From: Icerya purchasi
Lineage: Eukaryota; Arthropoda; Insecta; Hemiptera; Monophlebidae
NCBI GenBank assembly: GCA_039619475.1
Contig: CM077115.1
Location: 491,557,352-491,621,351, forward strand
DNA length: 64,000 nt
Reading direction: 5' to 3'
In this document: one piece after another, positions 43,750 through 56,022 of the stretch
Layout: each line of letters opens with the position of its first letter
How positions within the stretch are numbered: the first letter of the stretch is position 1
Translations under genes and position numbers: made by a program
Notes under the pieces: model-generated
What the model was told of the DNA's origin: nothing
The model's database searches: none
The model's input: only the letters and a program-made list of their open reading frames with translations

Positions 43750-44432
43750 ACGTATGCTGTCACTGCCGTACCAGACCCCAAATTGGATTCCTGGTCATTC
43801 TGGAATAGAGGGAAATGATTTGGTTGACTCATTCGCTCGATTATCTTCCTCTTCTGGTAGGTTTCTTCCTGCTTTCTCAGCTTCTAATATTTCCCTTCTG
43901 TCTGCAGCTGCTCATTCCAAACTGTGGTCTGACTCCTACGTCTCCTCATTCTCCAACCCGAACTCCCTTTTCTTGTATATTCAACCTTCCCTTCCACGTT
44001 TTCCATGGTTTATTAACTTTCCTTCTATGCGCCGTTCTAATCTCTCTGCGATTTGCCGCTTGCGTTTTGGGCATAGTTTGCTCCCTTCCTCATTGTTCCG
44101 TTATTCTCTCGTGCCTTCTCCTTATTGTCCATTGCACCCTCCCGGCGATCAATGTATTTCTGATCCCGATCATATAATGTTCAGTTGTTCGTCGCTTTCA
44201 ACTGAACAGGCTTCTTTTTATTCCTTCCTCTTACAAAACGGCATTCCCGCTCCATATTGTGCTTCATTCATTCTCTCTCTTCCTTCTCCTTCGGTTATTC
44301 TAGCTCTCGATTCTTTTCTGTCAGCTATCTCTGATCGTGTTAGGATCTGAGTCTCTCTTTTCTCTCTATTCCACTGTTCTTGGGCCAATGTCCATGTCGA
44401 CGAACCCATTAAAAAAAAAAAAAAAAAAAAAA
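43750..44432 (+). pseudogene. RNase H LINE family F, copy 1 (C-terminal fragment)
   Basis: A 198-codon frame (43754-44350) begins inside RNase H at 'WIPGHSGIEGNDLVDSFAR', including the histidine and the final aspartate of the active site. It continues with 'ICRLRFGHSLLPSSLFRYSL' and a knuckle-like 'PYCPLH...CISDPDHIMFSC'. It runs to its natural stop without interruption. A short 3' untranslated region contains 'ttgggccaatgtccat' and ends in a poly-A at about 44410-44432. The 5' truncation point lies next to an ATT tract. Three other copies in the window share this 3' end. The best preserved copy of the family's last 200 codons. Confidence 0.88.
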
Positions 44433-44989
44433 ACGTGCACGTTGAAATAGGTGAAATATTTACAAGCCTTAAAAATTCGGCAGTAAAATTAAAAATTCAA
44501 AACAAGTTTTAGAAAGAACATGTCACAAAATTACTCCGGCGGAAGAGAGTTACGTTGTGTAGCGAGATTCGTATGATGTCCTCCCCGTTCGTGTCCTGTT
44601 CAGATCCTCGTTTTGTTCTATATTTTGTTATTATTCTTTTACTGCATTCGATCTGTGAATCCGCAATATTCATAATAAGTAACGATTAATAAAAATGTAA
44701 ATTCCTAATATTTTGATTAATGCGTAATTCGTATCTTGTTATTAAGTTTTATTTCTATTTAATATATAATAAATCCCACGATCATGAAGCTTTCGAAACG
44801 TGTCGGGATATTTGATAAATGAAATAATTGTTTTAAATTGGTGTTTAAAATTAATTACTGTACAACATAAAAGAAACAATGAGTGAAATAAACAGATATA
44901 GTGATACACTTAACTATAAATTGCACACCCGCTGGTATATGAAATAAATGACTTAAGATAATTAATAACGGAATGAATTTGAAGTTTTG
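44433..44989. other. unassigned AT-rich DNA
   Basis: Nothing recognised between the two LINE fragments. Confidence 0.35.
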
Positions 44990-45540
44990 TTGGATTCCGA
45001 ATTAATTTGGGAAATGACAATGTCGATCTGTTTGCCAAGGAAGTTGCTTCCGGAGGCATCGCATTTCATTCCTTCTACTGATTTATTTCAGTAAATTAAA
45101 AGAGGCAATCGAAAAAACTGGACAAATATAAAGAGAAGTTCTATAAGACAGTCTAACCAACTATCTCGTCGAGACCATGGTATTAATATGTGCCGTTAAC
45201 TATCCCGGAAAGGCTTATTAGGATGTTTGTTTTACTTTAATAATCTGTCGTCTTCGTATGGGACATACACAAGTTTCATCACAGAATTTTCAGAGTCAAA
45301 CGTCAAATTTGATTTGCAGCGATCACAAGATGATTAGTTACTCGGAGGGCATCAATTATTTTCTTATAGATTATTTGACAGACGCAGAGATATATTTTGC
45401 AGGCACCTTGTCCGTTTTTCCTCCGTATAATATCCGGTATTTTTGCTTTATTGCGGGGACTAGGATTTGGTTGCCTTATTCAGGTTCATAATCGATTGCA
45501 ACATTGTGCCTTAGATGGCAGTTATTTAGAGTTATTCATT
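44990..45540 (+). pseudogene. degenerate RNase H LINE C-terminus (different family)
   Basis: About 45010-45060 reads 'GNDNVDLFAKEVASGGIAFH', the last RNase H motif with its aspartate. Later, with several stops and shifts, come 'MGHTQVSSQNFQSQTSNLIC' and 'GINYFLIDY', matching the order of a 'RxxHTSLPSHLFRF', a knuckle and a 'xxxHFLIDC' ending in RNase H LINEs. No intact frame remains and the fragment lacks a clear poly-A tail. It looks older than the neighbouring family F copy. Confidence 0.65.
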
Positions 45541-47290
45541 TTTTATTTCATTTAATTATTCATTTTTATTCTATTTTATTCTATTTTATTTTATTGTTTT
45601 TTTCGTTTTTTTTTTTTTTTTTTGGTATTTTATTCATATATTTGAAATAAGAAGGTTAATCACTGCTTAAAAATAAATCTGTGTTAAAAGTGGCCATTTT
45701 GTTCCTTCCTACTAATTGTTTCTGGGTAAAAGCCCCTGGTTGACGAGGCAAAAAAAAAAAAAAAAAAAAAATTGAGAAAACCGTACCTAGTCCTAGCAGA
45801 TTGTTTAAGATTACACGTAACACTGTCGACATTCGTTCGAAAACACCGGAATTTATATTTCCGAGATTGTTTGCTAGAAATTTTGACATACTGAGCAAAC
45901 TCTAAAATATATAAGAGACCATAGATTTTTTCTTAAAAAAATCCGCGAAATAGACAAACGAAATAAAAGTAAATAAAAAAGAAAACAAATCTGAAATATA
46001 GAAGAACGTAATGGCGAATGTAAAGTTGCTTCATTTTTTTATTCGTAAATCGCATAAATTCAGCCTGCACAGTGTGTCGTATAATTCGGTTTCGTTAACC
46101 GTTTTACAAATTACGAAATAAAAAAAATTAAAAAAGAAACAAAAAAAGGTAAAAAAAAACCCCAGAAAACCGGTATACAGGGTAATAAACAGAATGAAAA
46201 TGAGCAGAAAATAACAACACAGCTAGACGACACAATAACAAATGGGACGACCGGCATTTTTTTTTTTTTTTTTTTTTGAATTGCAGTGTCGGCCAGTAGT
46301 AAATCAAAACATTTATACGGTTACATCTAATTTAAATGATTATGTGATTTGAAGTGAAAAGAAAAAGAAAAATAATCAAAAACGAAATCCACAATTTTTA
46401 AATTTTAAATTAGAAACAATTAAAATTACTCGATTACTTTAAATTAATTTTTAATTACAAACTGTAAATTTAAAGTTAAATTGTTTACTGTGTTTAATTT
46501 TATGTAAAAATAAATTAAAAGTTTAACAATGGAGGTATTCGTTCGACTATTAACGGGACCAAAAAGTAACGACGTCGTGTACATTGATATTAACTAGGAA
46601 GGAAACAAAAGAAACTGGTGTCAACGTTCCAAGACTTTGCTAAAAATAAAATGAGATTATTAAAAAAAAAAAAAAAAAAAGAAAAAAGGAAAAAATGTCT
46701 AGAAGATTACTGAAAACGATAATTAGTACAAGCTGGGGTATGAATTAGCTGGTATTTTTCACATTTTCGTATTTCATTCATTGCGCACATTCGAATTCTC
46801 AAAAATTTTCTTTTTATTTCGTTTTATTGGCCCAACGAATATTCTTATGTAATTGCAGATTGAGGAGGCAAAATTAATTCAGTGAGGGAATATATGGGAA
46901 GGGAAGGATCGTTGTAAGAAGGTACAAATCTAGAAATGGATCGTTCAGCTGAAAGAAGCGAGCATTTAAGATTAGGATATCCAATAAAGAAATAGCAGCA
47001 TCATGCAACGGGGAAAATAGGGGGATGAGTAATGGGAGAAAGCGAAAACGGGATGAGGGAAGGAAAGTCGTTCAAAGTCGCACTAAGGAAATATTAGTGA
47101 AATTTCAAGTAGAGGGGAATACTTAAAACTGAGGATACTAAAAGAAGGTTGGATTAGAAGATAATGCGAGAAGGAATTAAAGGATAATGTGACGAAGCGA
47201 AAAAGTAACACGAAGTCTGCCAGGAAAGTATCCTCGGCTTTTGTTCATAACTCGAAACAAATTGTTCTAGCGTCGTCAACAAGACGACGT
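45541..47290. other. unassigned low-complexity and AT-rich DNA
   Basis: Poly-T and poly-A tracts lie near 45608, 45752, 46260 and 46664. No gene, repeat family or RNA was recognised. About 46860-47280 is purine-rich. Confidence 0.35.
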
Positions 47291-48070
47291 CATGGCAAGC
47301 GAACCTCCTTCCATCGCGGAATTCGCTGGACCGGTTTTAGTAGAAGTTTGGCATTCGCGTACGTCTAATGTTGAGCGCATCACATTTTTCATTTTACCGA
47401 AATGGCGGAACATTTTAAAATCTTGGTCATATACGTATACGGAAACGAAAACAATTTCAATGATTAGTACAACACTAATAAAAGAGTGGTTTAATCGATT
47501 TAAAAATTGTCGTTAGTCGGTCGAAAATGACCTTCATTCTCAACGGCTTGCGTCAACAAGAACGCTGGAAAGTGTGATTCGAGCAGCGATTGAAAAAGAT
47601 CGTCGTTTAACCTTTTAACACAGCTTGAAGATGATACAGGTGTATTCCGAGGGCGATTACTTCTGAAAATTTAGCCGAAGCTTTAGTCGCGTTGCTGCGA
47701 AAAGACTTTCGCGTGAAAGTTGCGCTGGATAATTTCCTTTAAAAAGTAATAACCGGTGATGATATTCGAAAACAAAAATTCAATCCGCCACCTGGAAGAA
47801 TCACAGTGCACCGAGAATGTAAAAAGCGCGGCAAAGCAGGAGCAACGTAAAGCAATCTTGACCGGATTCTTTTTTTGACCGTTATCGTGCAATATGAATG
47901 TGCCTTAAAATATAATCAAACCATCGATGAAGCATATCACGTTGCAGTTTTGAAACGGTTACGAGACAAAACGACCGAAGATTAAAACAGTAATAACAGT
48001 AATTGGATGCGCTCTATCATGACAAAACGCACCGGGGCTCGCTCGTTGCGCCTTGTTCAAGTTCAGCAAT
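47291..48070 (+). pseudogene. mariner-family transposase remnant
   Basis: About 47481-47616 encodes 'EWFNRFKNCR' then, after a stop, 'SVENDLHSQRLASTRTLESV' and 'IEKDRRLTF'. This is the second helix-turn-helix and following linker of mariner transposases ('WFxRFKxGxxSVEDxxRSGRP'). 'VITGDD' at about 47748-47765 corresponds to the first catalytic aspartate motif (FITGDE), then 'VLKRLRDKTTED' near 47950 and 'LYHDKTHRG' near 48018 match 'LRxxV' and the second aspartate motif 'HDNAPxH'. Several stops and frameshifts occur. The last acidic residue is not visible. The terminal inverted repeats were not located. It is a dead element. Confidence 0.75.
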
Positions 48071-48556
48071 TGTCTTATCCATTTAGCCAAATCTCTCTAT
48101 GTTGAGACCACTCTGCTGTTACATCAAAATTTCTATTATCTGCTCTATCCATCGTTTTGACCTTAAGTCTTATCCTACTTCTTTTAAGCGTCTTTATCCT
48201 TTTCATCATCCGAACGATACTGAATCTTTCGCGACCGTCACGTTTTCTTCGAAGGCTTATTTCTGTTAAGCACTCTCAATTTTATTCTTTAATTAAAAGT
48301 CTCGGCCTTCTAATATTTTGTTTTTTCATGCGCCATAAAGACATCTTTTTTCATCTTTTCGATAGGCATACTGGAATTTTCCTTTTGTTTTTTTTTTTGG
48401 TTTTTTGGTCACTGTACTGAAGTTCCTCCCCGTTGAGGGTGTGGAAGATGTAACTTTCTTTCCCACTCTTTTCGCAGCAGTAATACCTGTTTGAATTCAA
48501 GTAAGAAAAAAAAAAAAAAAAGGAGAAAAAAAAGATCGATATCTCTCTGTCTTTGT
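48071..48556 (+). other. unassigned T-rich DNA, possibly the start of the following LINE
   Basis: An open stretch (48157-48420) with hydrophobic, phenylalanine-rich content lies upstream of the 49-51 kb LINE. It could be a decayed part of that element between endonuclease and polymerase, but I see no motif that proves it. Confidence 0.3.
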
Positions 48557-48580
48557 TGAAAACCGTCGTGTGTTTCTTTT
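48557..48580. repeat. target-site duplication, left copy (24 bp)
   Basis: Identical over 24 bp to 48964-48987 (beginning 'tgaaaaccgtcgtgtgtttc'). It brackets the LINE insertion between them. Confidence 0.92.
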
Positions 48581-48963
48581 ATTTTATTTATTTATTTTAC
48601 GTGTCGTACACAGCAACTTAGGCTAGAGACACGGCAAGAAATTACAAAATTATGAAAGTTGAAAGAAAGGAAAAAAGGAAAATAAACAGAAATTAACGAG
48701 GATTAGCAAAATTATAACAACTTAAATAAATTAGAAGAATTTAGAAACTGAAATAGTTGGTTAAGCACGGTTTCTTCGTCGCACAGCAAATCTTTTAAAT
48801 TCGATGGTAATCTATGTTGTTTCCGACACTGGTCGTAGACTGGACATTTAATCAGTAGGTGTTCGACGGTCAGCTGACAATCACATGTCTGGCACCGGGG
48901 CGCAGGTTCTTTATTTAACAGGTATGAGTGTGTAAGGCGAGTGTGCCCAAGTCGTAGTCTGCA
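48581..48963 (-). mobile_element. 5'-truncated RNase H LINE fragment, minus strand, with target-site duplication
   Basis: On the minus strand the fragment encodes 'RLRLGHTRLTHSYLLNKEPA', then a zinc knuckle 'CQTCDCQLTVEHLLIKC' and 'LLCDEETVLNQLFQFL', the closing part of an I-like LINE polyprotein. Its 3' tail, on the left, is AAAT-rich ('attttatttatttatttt' on the plus strand). It is bounded by a perfect 24-bp direct repeat at 48557-48580 and 48964-48987, so the insertion boundaries are exact. The reading frame shows no stop in this short piece. It inserted into the region just upstream of the 49-51 kb LINE. Confidence 0.93.
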
Positions 48964-48987
48964 TGAAAACCGTCGTGTGTTTCTTTT
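48964..48987. repeat. target-site duplication, right copy (24 bp)
   Basis: The second copy of the 24-bp direct repeat. The sequence after it continues the pre-insertion locus. Confidence 0.92.
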
Positions 48988-48999
48988 TATTGCCTGAAA

Positions 49000-51290
49000 C
49001 TCGATAATTAACCATATCGGAACTGAGTTCGGTAACTGTTGATTTCAGCGATCAAAATCGATGTGATGCATGGTTCAACCGTGCAACGCATGTTAAATCT
49101 TGATTACTCTAAAGATCCTTCTAATATGTTTGGTTTCCGTCCTGGCTTAGGTTCTGCTGACCGCGTCAATCTTTTTGATTCCTACATCTATAAATCGTTC
49201 CTTGAGTAAACAGTACACATTAGCTATTTTTAATAATGTTTCCAATGCGCATTTGATAATGCTCATCTCCCTACTCTTCGAGATAGAATGATAGCAATTA
49301 ACATTCCGACGCATTTCCCTCATCGTTAATTTGATGTTAAATCGTACTATTCTCCTGTATTGCACCTCGTTCGATGTTACTAGAGTTGCTTCATGCGGTC
49401 TTCCATAAAGATCCTGCCTTAATCCTGCTCTTTTTAATATTTATACTCTTTCTGTTACTTCTCTTCGTATGAACTCCTCTTCCTGATTTTTTGCCGATGA
49501 CATTCTTCTCTTTTCCGCATCCCGCGATATCGTAGATGCTAACGAGAAATTCAATTCGTCTCTAGCTACTTTGGAGCAATCTCTTTCCACTTTGAACCTT
49601 TTTATCTCCCCTTTAAAATCTTTTTATTTCGTCTTTTCTGTTCGTCTTTTTAATTTCGCTTTAGTCTCTGTATCCTTAAACTCCAAACTTATCCCTCGTA
49701 GGGATTGCTTTTGCTATCTCGGTGTATTCCTTAACAGTCGTCTGTCCTTTTACGAACATATTAATTTCCTTTCTTCTTCTGCCCCCTAAAAGACTGAACC
49801 TACACGGAAAGCTCTTTCCCCAATAAAATGGGGAGGCGATCCTTTTCTCCTCATTTCGTTGTACAAGTCAAATTATCCGTTCCAAATTCGATTACTGTTC
49901 CATTATCTACGACTTTGCCTTAAAATCACTTCTTTCGAAGCTGAATATAATCCAAAATTCTTCTATTCGTCTTTGCCTCGGTGCTCTCAGATCTTCTCGA
50001 ATACCTGCAGTTCTCGCTGAATCAAACTCGCCTCCGCTTTTCATCCGCAAATCCTATTTAGGATATATCGTGTCTTGTGTAAACGTTTACCGTTATCATC
50101 CTCTAGACTTGTATAATCCGTCACACCTTTCTACTCTGCAAAATTGGCCTTTTACTCCCAAAAAAGTTCCGATCCTAGTCCGCATTGCTTTGCGGTTGTT
50201 TTCACCCTGTACAATTTCTTATAATAATCTCCCTTACTTTTCTTTCAAATTTGCAGATCTCTCCAATCCTCCACATTTAGTTTCTTCCTCCAAATACATT
50301 TTCTATGCAACAGTTATACAGGAAATCCATAGTGTTATATCGAATCCCGTTTTCCTTCCTACATGACTATTCTTACGGATGGTTCGAAGGGGCCTAATAG
50401 AGTTGGAGCTTCTTTCATCCTTCCGAACATTAATTCTTCTGAATCTTTTTGTACTATCTTTACGGTCGAGCTAATGACCATTCTACGTTTCATAATTTGT
50501 ATTTCCTTCCATCGTTCTTCTTCTAAATATTTAATTATCTCCGACTCTATGCGTGCTCTTAAAGCCATTTCCTCACATTTCCCCTCTCACTCCTCCGACT
50601 TTTTTATCCTCCGTATTCGCATTCACACTCTTTTCTCACTTCTTGCTATCCGCATTGATATGCTATGGGTCCCCAGTCATACGAAATGATAGATTCCTTG
50701 GCTCAGACTGCGGTATCCTCCCGCTTTTATTTCACTAAAATTCCCCTGCTTCTAATTTGTTCCCACTGTGTAAAAAGTTACATGTTAAATTTCGGTCAGA
50801 TTTTTTTGTTCCCTTTCTAATCAATCTTCCTTTTATTTTTCCGTCCCAGCTAACCTTCCAACCCAGCCTTGGTTTTATAATTTTCCTTTGCTTCGCCACT
50901 CCCTTATATTGTCTCTATTATCCGTTTAAGTCTCAATCATACTCTTCTTTCTCCTCACGTTTTCGTTTTCATCACGCTCTAACACCTTGTTGCCTCTTTC
51001 ATTCTGACGACGAAGCTGACCATATCTTCTTCGAATGTCCATCTCTCGTGAACGAACGCACTTCTCTTTGTACTCCAATCTGTACTCAGTCGAACTTCCT
51101 GATCCTTATTGTGCTTCGTATATATTATCGTTTCCGTCGACCTCCGTCGTTCCTATCCTTAGTTCTTTTATCTTATCAATAGCTGACTGAAGCTACATTT
51201 AACTGATCCCCTTCTCTCTCGTGTCGTTTTTGGGCGAAGATCCTTTGCTGACATTCTGAAGAGGGGGGCGGGGGGGGGGTAAAAAACAAA
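49000..51290 (+). pseudogene. RNase H LINE family F, copy 2 (RT to 3' end, degraded)
   Basis: With many stops and shifts the order of a LINE polyprotein is kept. 'SNMFGFRPGLGSAD' (about 49117-49160) is the RT 'FGFRxGxST' motif. 'LNPALFNIYTLS' (about 49420) and 'FFADDILLFSAS' (about 49488-49523) carry the catalytic aspartates. RNase H follows at 50363-50689 with 'ILTDGSK', 'VELMTILRF', 'IISDSMRAL' and 'LWVPSHTK', then the post-RNase H part at 50757-51182 with a knuckle-like 'HSDDEADHIFFECPSL'. The 3' end has 'tttgggcgaagatcctttgc' followed by 'tgacattctgaag', as in the other family F copies, and then a G run. Inactive. Confidence 0.85.
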
Positions 51291-51339
51291 AAAAACTCCG
51301 AAGATAATATATCAATAAACGTTTTATCGAAAATCTGAT

Positions 51340-51825
51340 TTCCGATTACTTACAATAAATGTAAACAATTTAAAAAATGACCATTAACATTCTTATGTTA
51401 TATTTTTGTTATACGAATGACATATATACATTCAACAATTCACAAAAATATATGTAACATAATCTAAGATTGTAAAAACATTAAAGAACATTAAAAAAAT
51501 GAACCGCTGATACATATAAATACAATAAATATAATAATTTAGTCCGACAATTCGACATAGGGATTAATATGTTGAACAATTGACGAAACCGGTTAGACTA
51601 AGTTATTATATTTATCGTTTTATATGGTTCATTTTTTAAGGTTTTTTTAATGTTTTTACAATCTAGATTATGTTACATATATTCATTTGTGAATTGTTGA
51701 ATGTATATCGTGTAACAAAAAATATAACATCAGTAACCGGATGTTAACTGTCATTTTTTTAAATTGTTCACATTTGTAATACAGTGCGGTTTATGACAGG
51801 AAAATATTTATAATTCCGATTACTT
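51340..51825. mobile_element. fold-back element with 11-bp flanking direct repeats
   Basis: Two arms of about 185-195 bp (about 51351-51548 and 51595-51780) are imperfect reverse complements around a loop of about 45 bp. Both arms carry 'cattcaacaattcacaaa', 'atatatgtaacataatct' and 'gattgtaaaaacatta'. The direct repeat 'ttccgattact' lies at 51340-51350 and 51815-51825, which fits a target-site duplication around a 464-bp insertion. About 34 bp of unpaired sequence follow the right arm. No coding capacity. Class unknown. Confidence 0.8.
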
Positions 51826-54800
51826 CTCACGAAAAAAAAAAACAAAAAAAACATACATACATACATACATACATATTTTTCCGTAATATTATCACCGCAT
51901 TTCCGAGTTTTGGCACCGCACCATCCCAGGGCGATTCGCTCCGTTCGAAGTTCACGATATTTCGTTCACATTTATAGCGTACTAAAGGAAATTTTTGCCC
52001 TCTTATCAGATTTTTTTTCAAAAACTTTTGAATTATATCCCCTACTTCACACGCTACAGGGAGAGATCATATTAATTCGCTGGATAAATCGAACGTAATC
52101 GTGTAAAGCCTAGGGGGGTGGGGGGGGGGCTTTTCCTCGACATTAGCGCCCGAATAGGCTCGAAATTGATTCATAACCGCTATTATTTGCTATTTTACAC
52201 TAGACTCGGCATCGAATGAATAATGAGTGGGGTAGGTGCGTCAGTTCCGGGCACAGGTGAACATTTATCGGCATGCCGTGAAAGCAGACAGTGAAGCGCC
52301 TACTAGCGATGTGTAGCGCGTGTGAATGAATCGCTTTAGTAACACCGCTTGCGAAAATAATTTTGGCACGAAACTGCTCGCAATTTTCGTTTGGAGAAAG
52401 CAATTGTTTCTGAAATGTCTGGGAACCGTTCCAAATAAGGTGGACAGAGAACAAACGGTCTGCCCGATTATCTTATTCTTCCATCCACTCTCATCCGGAG
52501 CCGCATTTATTTATTTACTTTTTGTCTCTTTCCGAGCTCAATTTGTACGGCGATGCGCTTTAATGTTTCTAGCAATTTTGTCACGGATAAAAAGATAAAA
52601 GCCGAAGAAGAACGTGCGACGGGAAAAATTTATATATATACGCGCGAACTCGTTTCAAACATTTCCCGCGAGTTTCAAAAAATTTATTATCTCCAAATTT
52701 TCGGATTTAAAAAAAAAAAACAAAAAAAACAAAAAACAACTAAAACAAAGTACTATATACGTATATCGGAAAATATATCTGAAACACTCGGAGCATTTAT
52801 TGGATTACATTTTTCGCCACTCTTCCGGAAAATACGTCAAAAAAAAAAATCGTATCGAGAGGTTAGCCGGAAATATTTCAAAATCGTGTTGCTGTTATTT
52901 CGTTTTTGTATAAGCTGGAAAGGGTATCGCGCATTTTGTTTAAAAATTATAGCCATATTTCAAAAATGCTGAAGCATAACTCTGTCCTTCCCGTACGAAG
53001 AAACCCCCCCCCCCCCCAAAAAAAAAAACAAACAAAACCGGATAGAACGAATAGTTGATATATCTTTGTTTTTCAACTAATTCTCACCCTCAAACTTTTT
53101 AGTAATTTATCTATGTCGGAGAGTTTAGCCGACGGAAATATTTTAATTATCAGATTCGATTCGCGTTCACCGATATTCCCCTCGACATGTTGTTAGTGTT
53201 CTGTATCTTAAAAAGAACACTGGGTACGTTTTTTCTATTTTCCTCCTCTTTACAGTGATGAGCTCCCCCCGTATACGATAAATATCGTGGAAGTTCCGAA
53301 GTATTTACAGCGGGGTGAAATAAATTACACGGTATAGAGGAAGATTAAAATATATGTTGTTATTAGATTAGCGGTTATTATTTTTTTTTTACAGCGCTTA
53401 TTCGTATTTAACGGTAAAGAGTAAAATGCAAACAAAAATTTTAGATGTTTTTTGTTTTTCGGATGCCATCAATTGTGTTACAGTGGACGGATTTGTAAAA
53501 AATTATTTTTGTTGACCGAAGACAATTTATAATTGGCGCCAAAAAAAAAAAGACAGATTTAAAAGACAACTGAAATTTAAACATTCTCATCGGTAACGCG
53601 ATATAGTTGAGTATGTTTACGCGAGAATATATAACATATTATGTGGGGGGAGATCTTTGAAATGTTGTAGGATGTTGCGCTCTCATATTCAAACAAAACG
53701 TCATTACAGTCATTTCTGCAAAGTCGGCCAAGTGAATTATATGACGTTATTGCGTGCCTATTAAATTTCTCGCTATTTCATTTCACATGCGACGAAATCG
53801 CAGTTTCTTTCATCAAAGTTTGCCGAACGTTCATGCAGTTGCTGGCTAGTTTTGTAATCTGCAGTATTAAGATATACACACAATTGCCGAATATTCGTAA
53901 AACATTCGGGAGTTCCGTTTATTCCAAGTCGTAATTATAGATTTATTTGGAGATGAAGAATTTGTTTTTTGTGCGCCGGTTTTAAATATCGGGCAGCACA
54001 AGTTGCTAGATGACACACAAGTGTGATGGCCGAGAATTTGGCGGAAAATTTGAATTCACGCCCCCATAAAGAGAGGTAAAAAATCAATTCGAAATATCGA
54101 TCAAAAAGGAAACATTCCGGTAGAAAATACGCAGCAACGAGAAAATCAGAATTCGAAGTACGTGTCCAATGAAACTGTCTATGAAATGGGGTAGACGAAG
54201 ATATATCTTTCTATTTGAGAAAACCTGAGCAAATTTATCTGGAATTTTACGCAATCAGACTGGTAGGAAAAGGACATGAAGAAAAAGTCACGACCCCAAT
54301 CGAAAGATGATATAGGGGAGAAATGCCGCAAAACACGCGCTGACAGAATTTTTTTATCGGAATAAACGAAAAAAAAAAATAAAAACAGCTTCCGGATCGG
54401 GCATTTTAAGAAAAGAAAAGTATGGTCGGTATTAGGGAGTAGTCGCTGGAGAATGTCGCGTGTGAAGGACACAAGTGCGTAGCTTCCAGCGCAGAGGCAA
54501 TTCGCAACAGTGAACAGAAGTAGAGGAATGTGTACACGGAGTAAACGATAATTTAAGATTCGGATACAGCAGGGACCGATAACGGAGCATTTTAGATTAC
54601 AAATAATCCATCTCAGAAGAAATAACAGTCGTCGGACTAATCGGACTAATGCACAATTTCTTCGGATTTCGATTCACAGACGCCGTGCCAATCGCCCGTA
54701 GATGATATAGGCTGTGCCCGAGTTTCCTTAAATTGAGGTGTCTTTTTTGAACTTTCTTTCAAAGTGTAAATTTTTTTATACACTTATTTTCGTTTGTTAT

Positions 54801-54889
54801 TAAGGTGTATTTATTGATTTTATTTTATAAATATTAACAAAAACAGGTCCGTGGACTTATCTATATAAAACTCTTCTTGACTTACCTTC
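51826..54889. other. unassigned DNA
   Basis: No gene recognised. It includes a CATA repeat near 51852-51874, a G run at about 52117, a C run followed by A-rich sequence near 52986-53030 and A-rich tracts. About 52140-52620 is non-repetitive without a supported gene. Open frames in it lack motifs. Confidence 0.35.
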
Positions 54890-55262
54890 TCTCGGAAGGT
54901 AATTGCTCGCGGAAAACCACCCAGAAAGAAGTGGTCGGCTCATTCGAGATCATTGCGAGACACTCTAAGAGGTGATATCGGCGCCTGAAAAGTGTTTAAC
55001 TAAAACCCCGCGACTACTTTGTGGCTTTTGCTATTGTTCTCGAGCTGCAGCGAAACGGTGTGTGTAAAAATTCCGGATAGACTGCTGCGCATGAATTGTC
55101 AAAGAGGTGGTCTAATTTAGAGCTTAAGGTAACCCCGTTCGCGGCCGAGCTGAATAGAAAAGCGGACCAGATTGTCACGAAGAGCAGTCGAACGACAGAA
55201 GAAGCTGCTGGTCCGTAAACGGAAGGGACGCAGCGACGAGAAAGGAACGCCGAAACGGAACA
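54890..55262 (+). other. candidate untranslated first exon ending in a consensus splice donor
   Basis: A GC-richer, non-repetitive block with purine-rich, exonic-splicing-enhancer-like 'gaagaagctgctggtccg' sequence ends at 'cggaacag' followed by 'gtgagtttattta', an ideal metazoan 5' splice site (CAG/GTGAGT) at 55262/55263. Base composition drops back to AT-rich afterwards. No long reading frame crosses it, so it would be a 5' untranslated exon if real. No transcript evidence is available and donor-like sequences occur by chance. Confidence 0.2.
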
Positions 55263-56004
55263 GGTGAGTTTATTTAAAGTGGGCGCGACGTGATCGTAAT
55301 TTATTTAAAATTGAAATTTACTTGCTGCTAAATCAACAAGTCATCGCTGTTGCCAGTTGATAATTCCGACGACGATTTTTGTCGCGGTCGCGTTCCGTCA
55401 GTTTAACATTCGTTTCCGTTCGATTTCTTTCGATCCATCTGGCGAGTTGCAGTGCGGCTTTTAATTTTCCTCCTCGTCAAGGTAAAACTTCAGCTGGAAA
55501 CTCCGACAACGGCAAATCTGAAAAGCGACTGACACGTTGATTAATACTTTCGTGTCGGAACATTTCAAATTTCGCCTGACAGCCGCCCGCTTTCCCGACT
55601 AGTGATAAAGGCGAGAGCAATAATTTTCGCAACGTCTCTTGAAACAGTCTTGTCACTTTTGCCTCCTCCTTCCGCAGCCTTGCTTCAACAGACGGACATA
55701 TACGTCAACGAACGACATTATTTCGCTTTACATCTGCCACTACTCTCGTCTCGGAATTTCATCGGATTTTCCGCATCGCTTATTAGCGGACCTGGTCACC
55801 TCTACCGCTCGGCGTCAGTTAATACCGACGCGCTTCAATTTTAATTTTGACCAATCGCTGAAATCAAGATTTGCAAAGTCGTTGGCTAATTTAAATGTTT
55901 AAAGAGAATTTCGCTCGAAAAAAAAAACCCAGAAAACTCGGGATCGTCACTTTTTAACTCTTACGCCGAAATATTTTTCCAGTTCTTAAAATTCTGGTAA
56001 TTAT
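55263..56004. other. unassigned DNA
   Basis: Non-repetitive, moderately GC-rich up to about 55900. Overlapping open frames at 55602-55902 have no motif. Nothing else recognised. Confidence 0.35.
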
Positions 56005-56022
56005 GTATATATATATATATAT

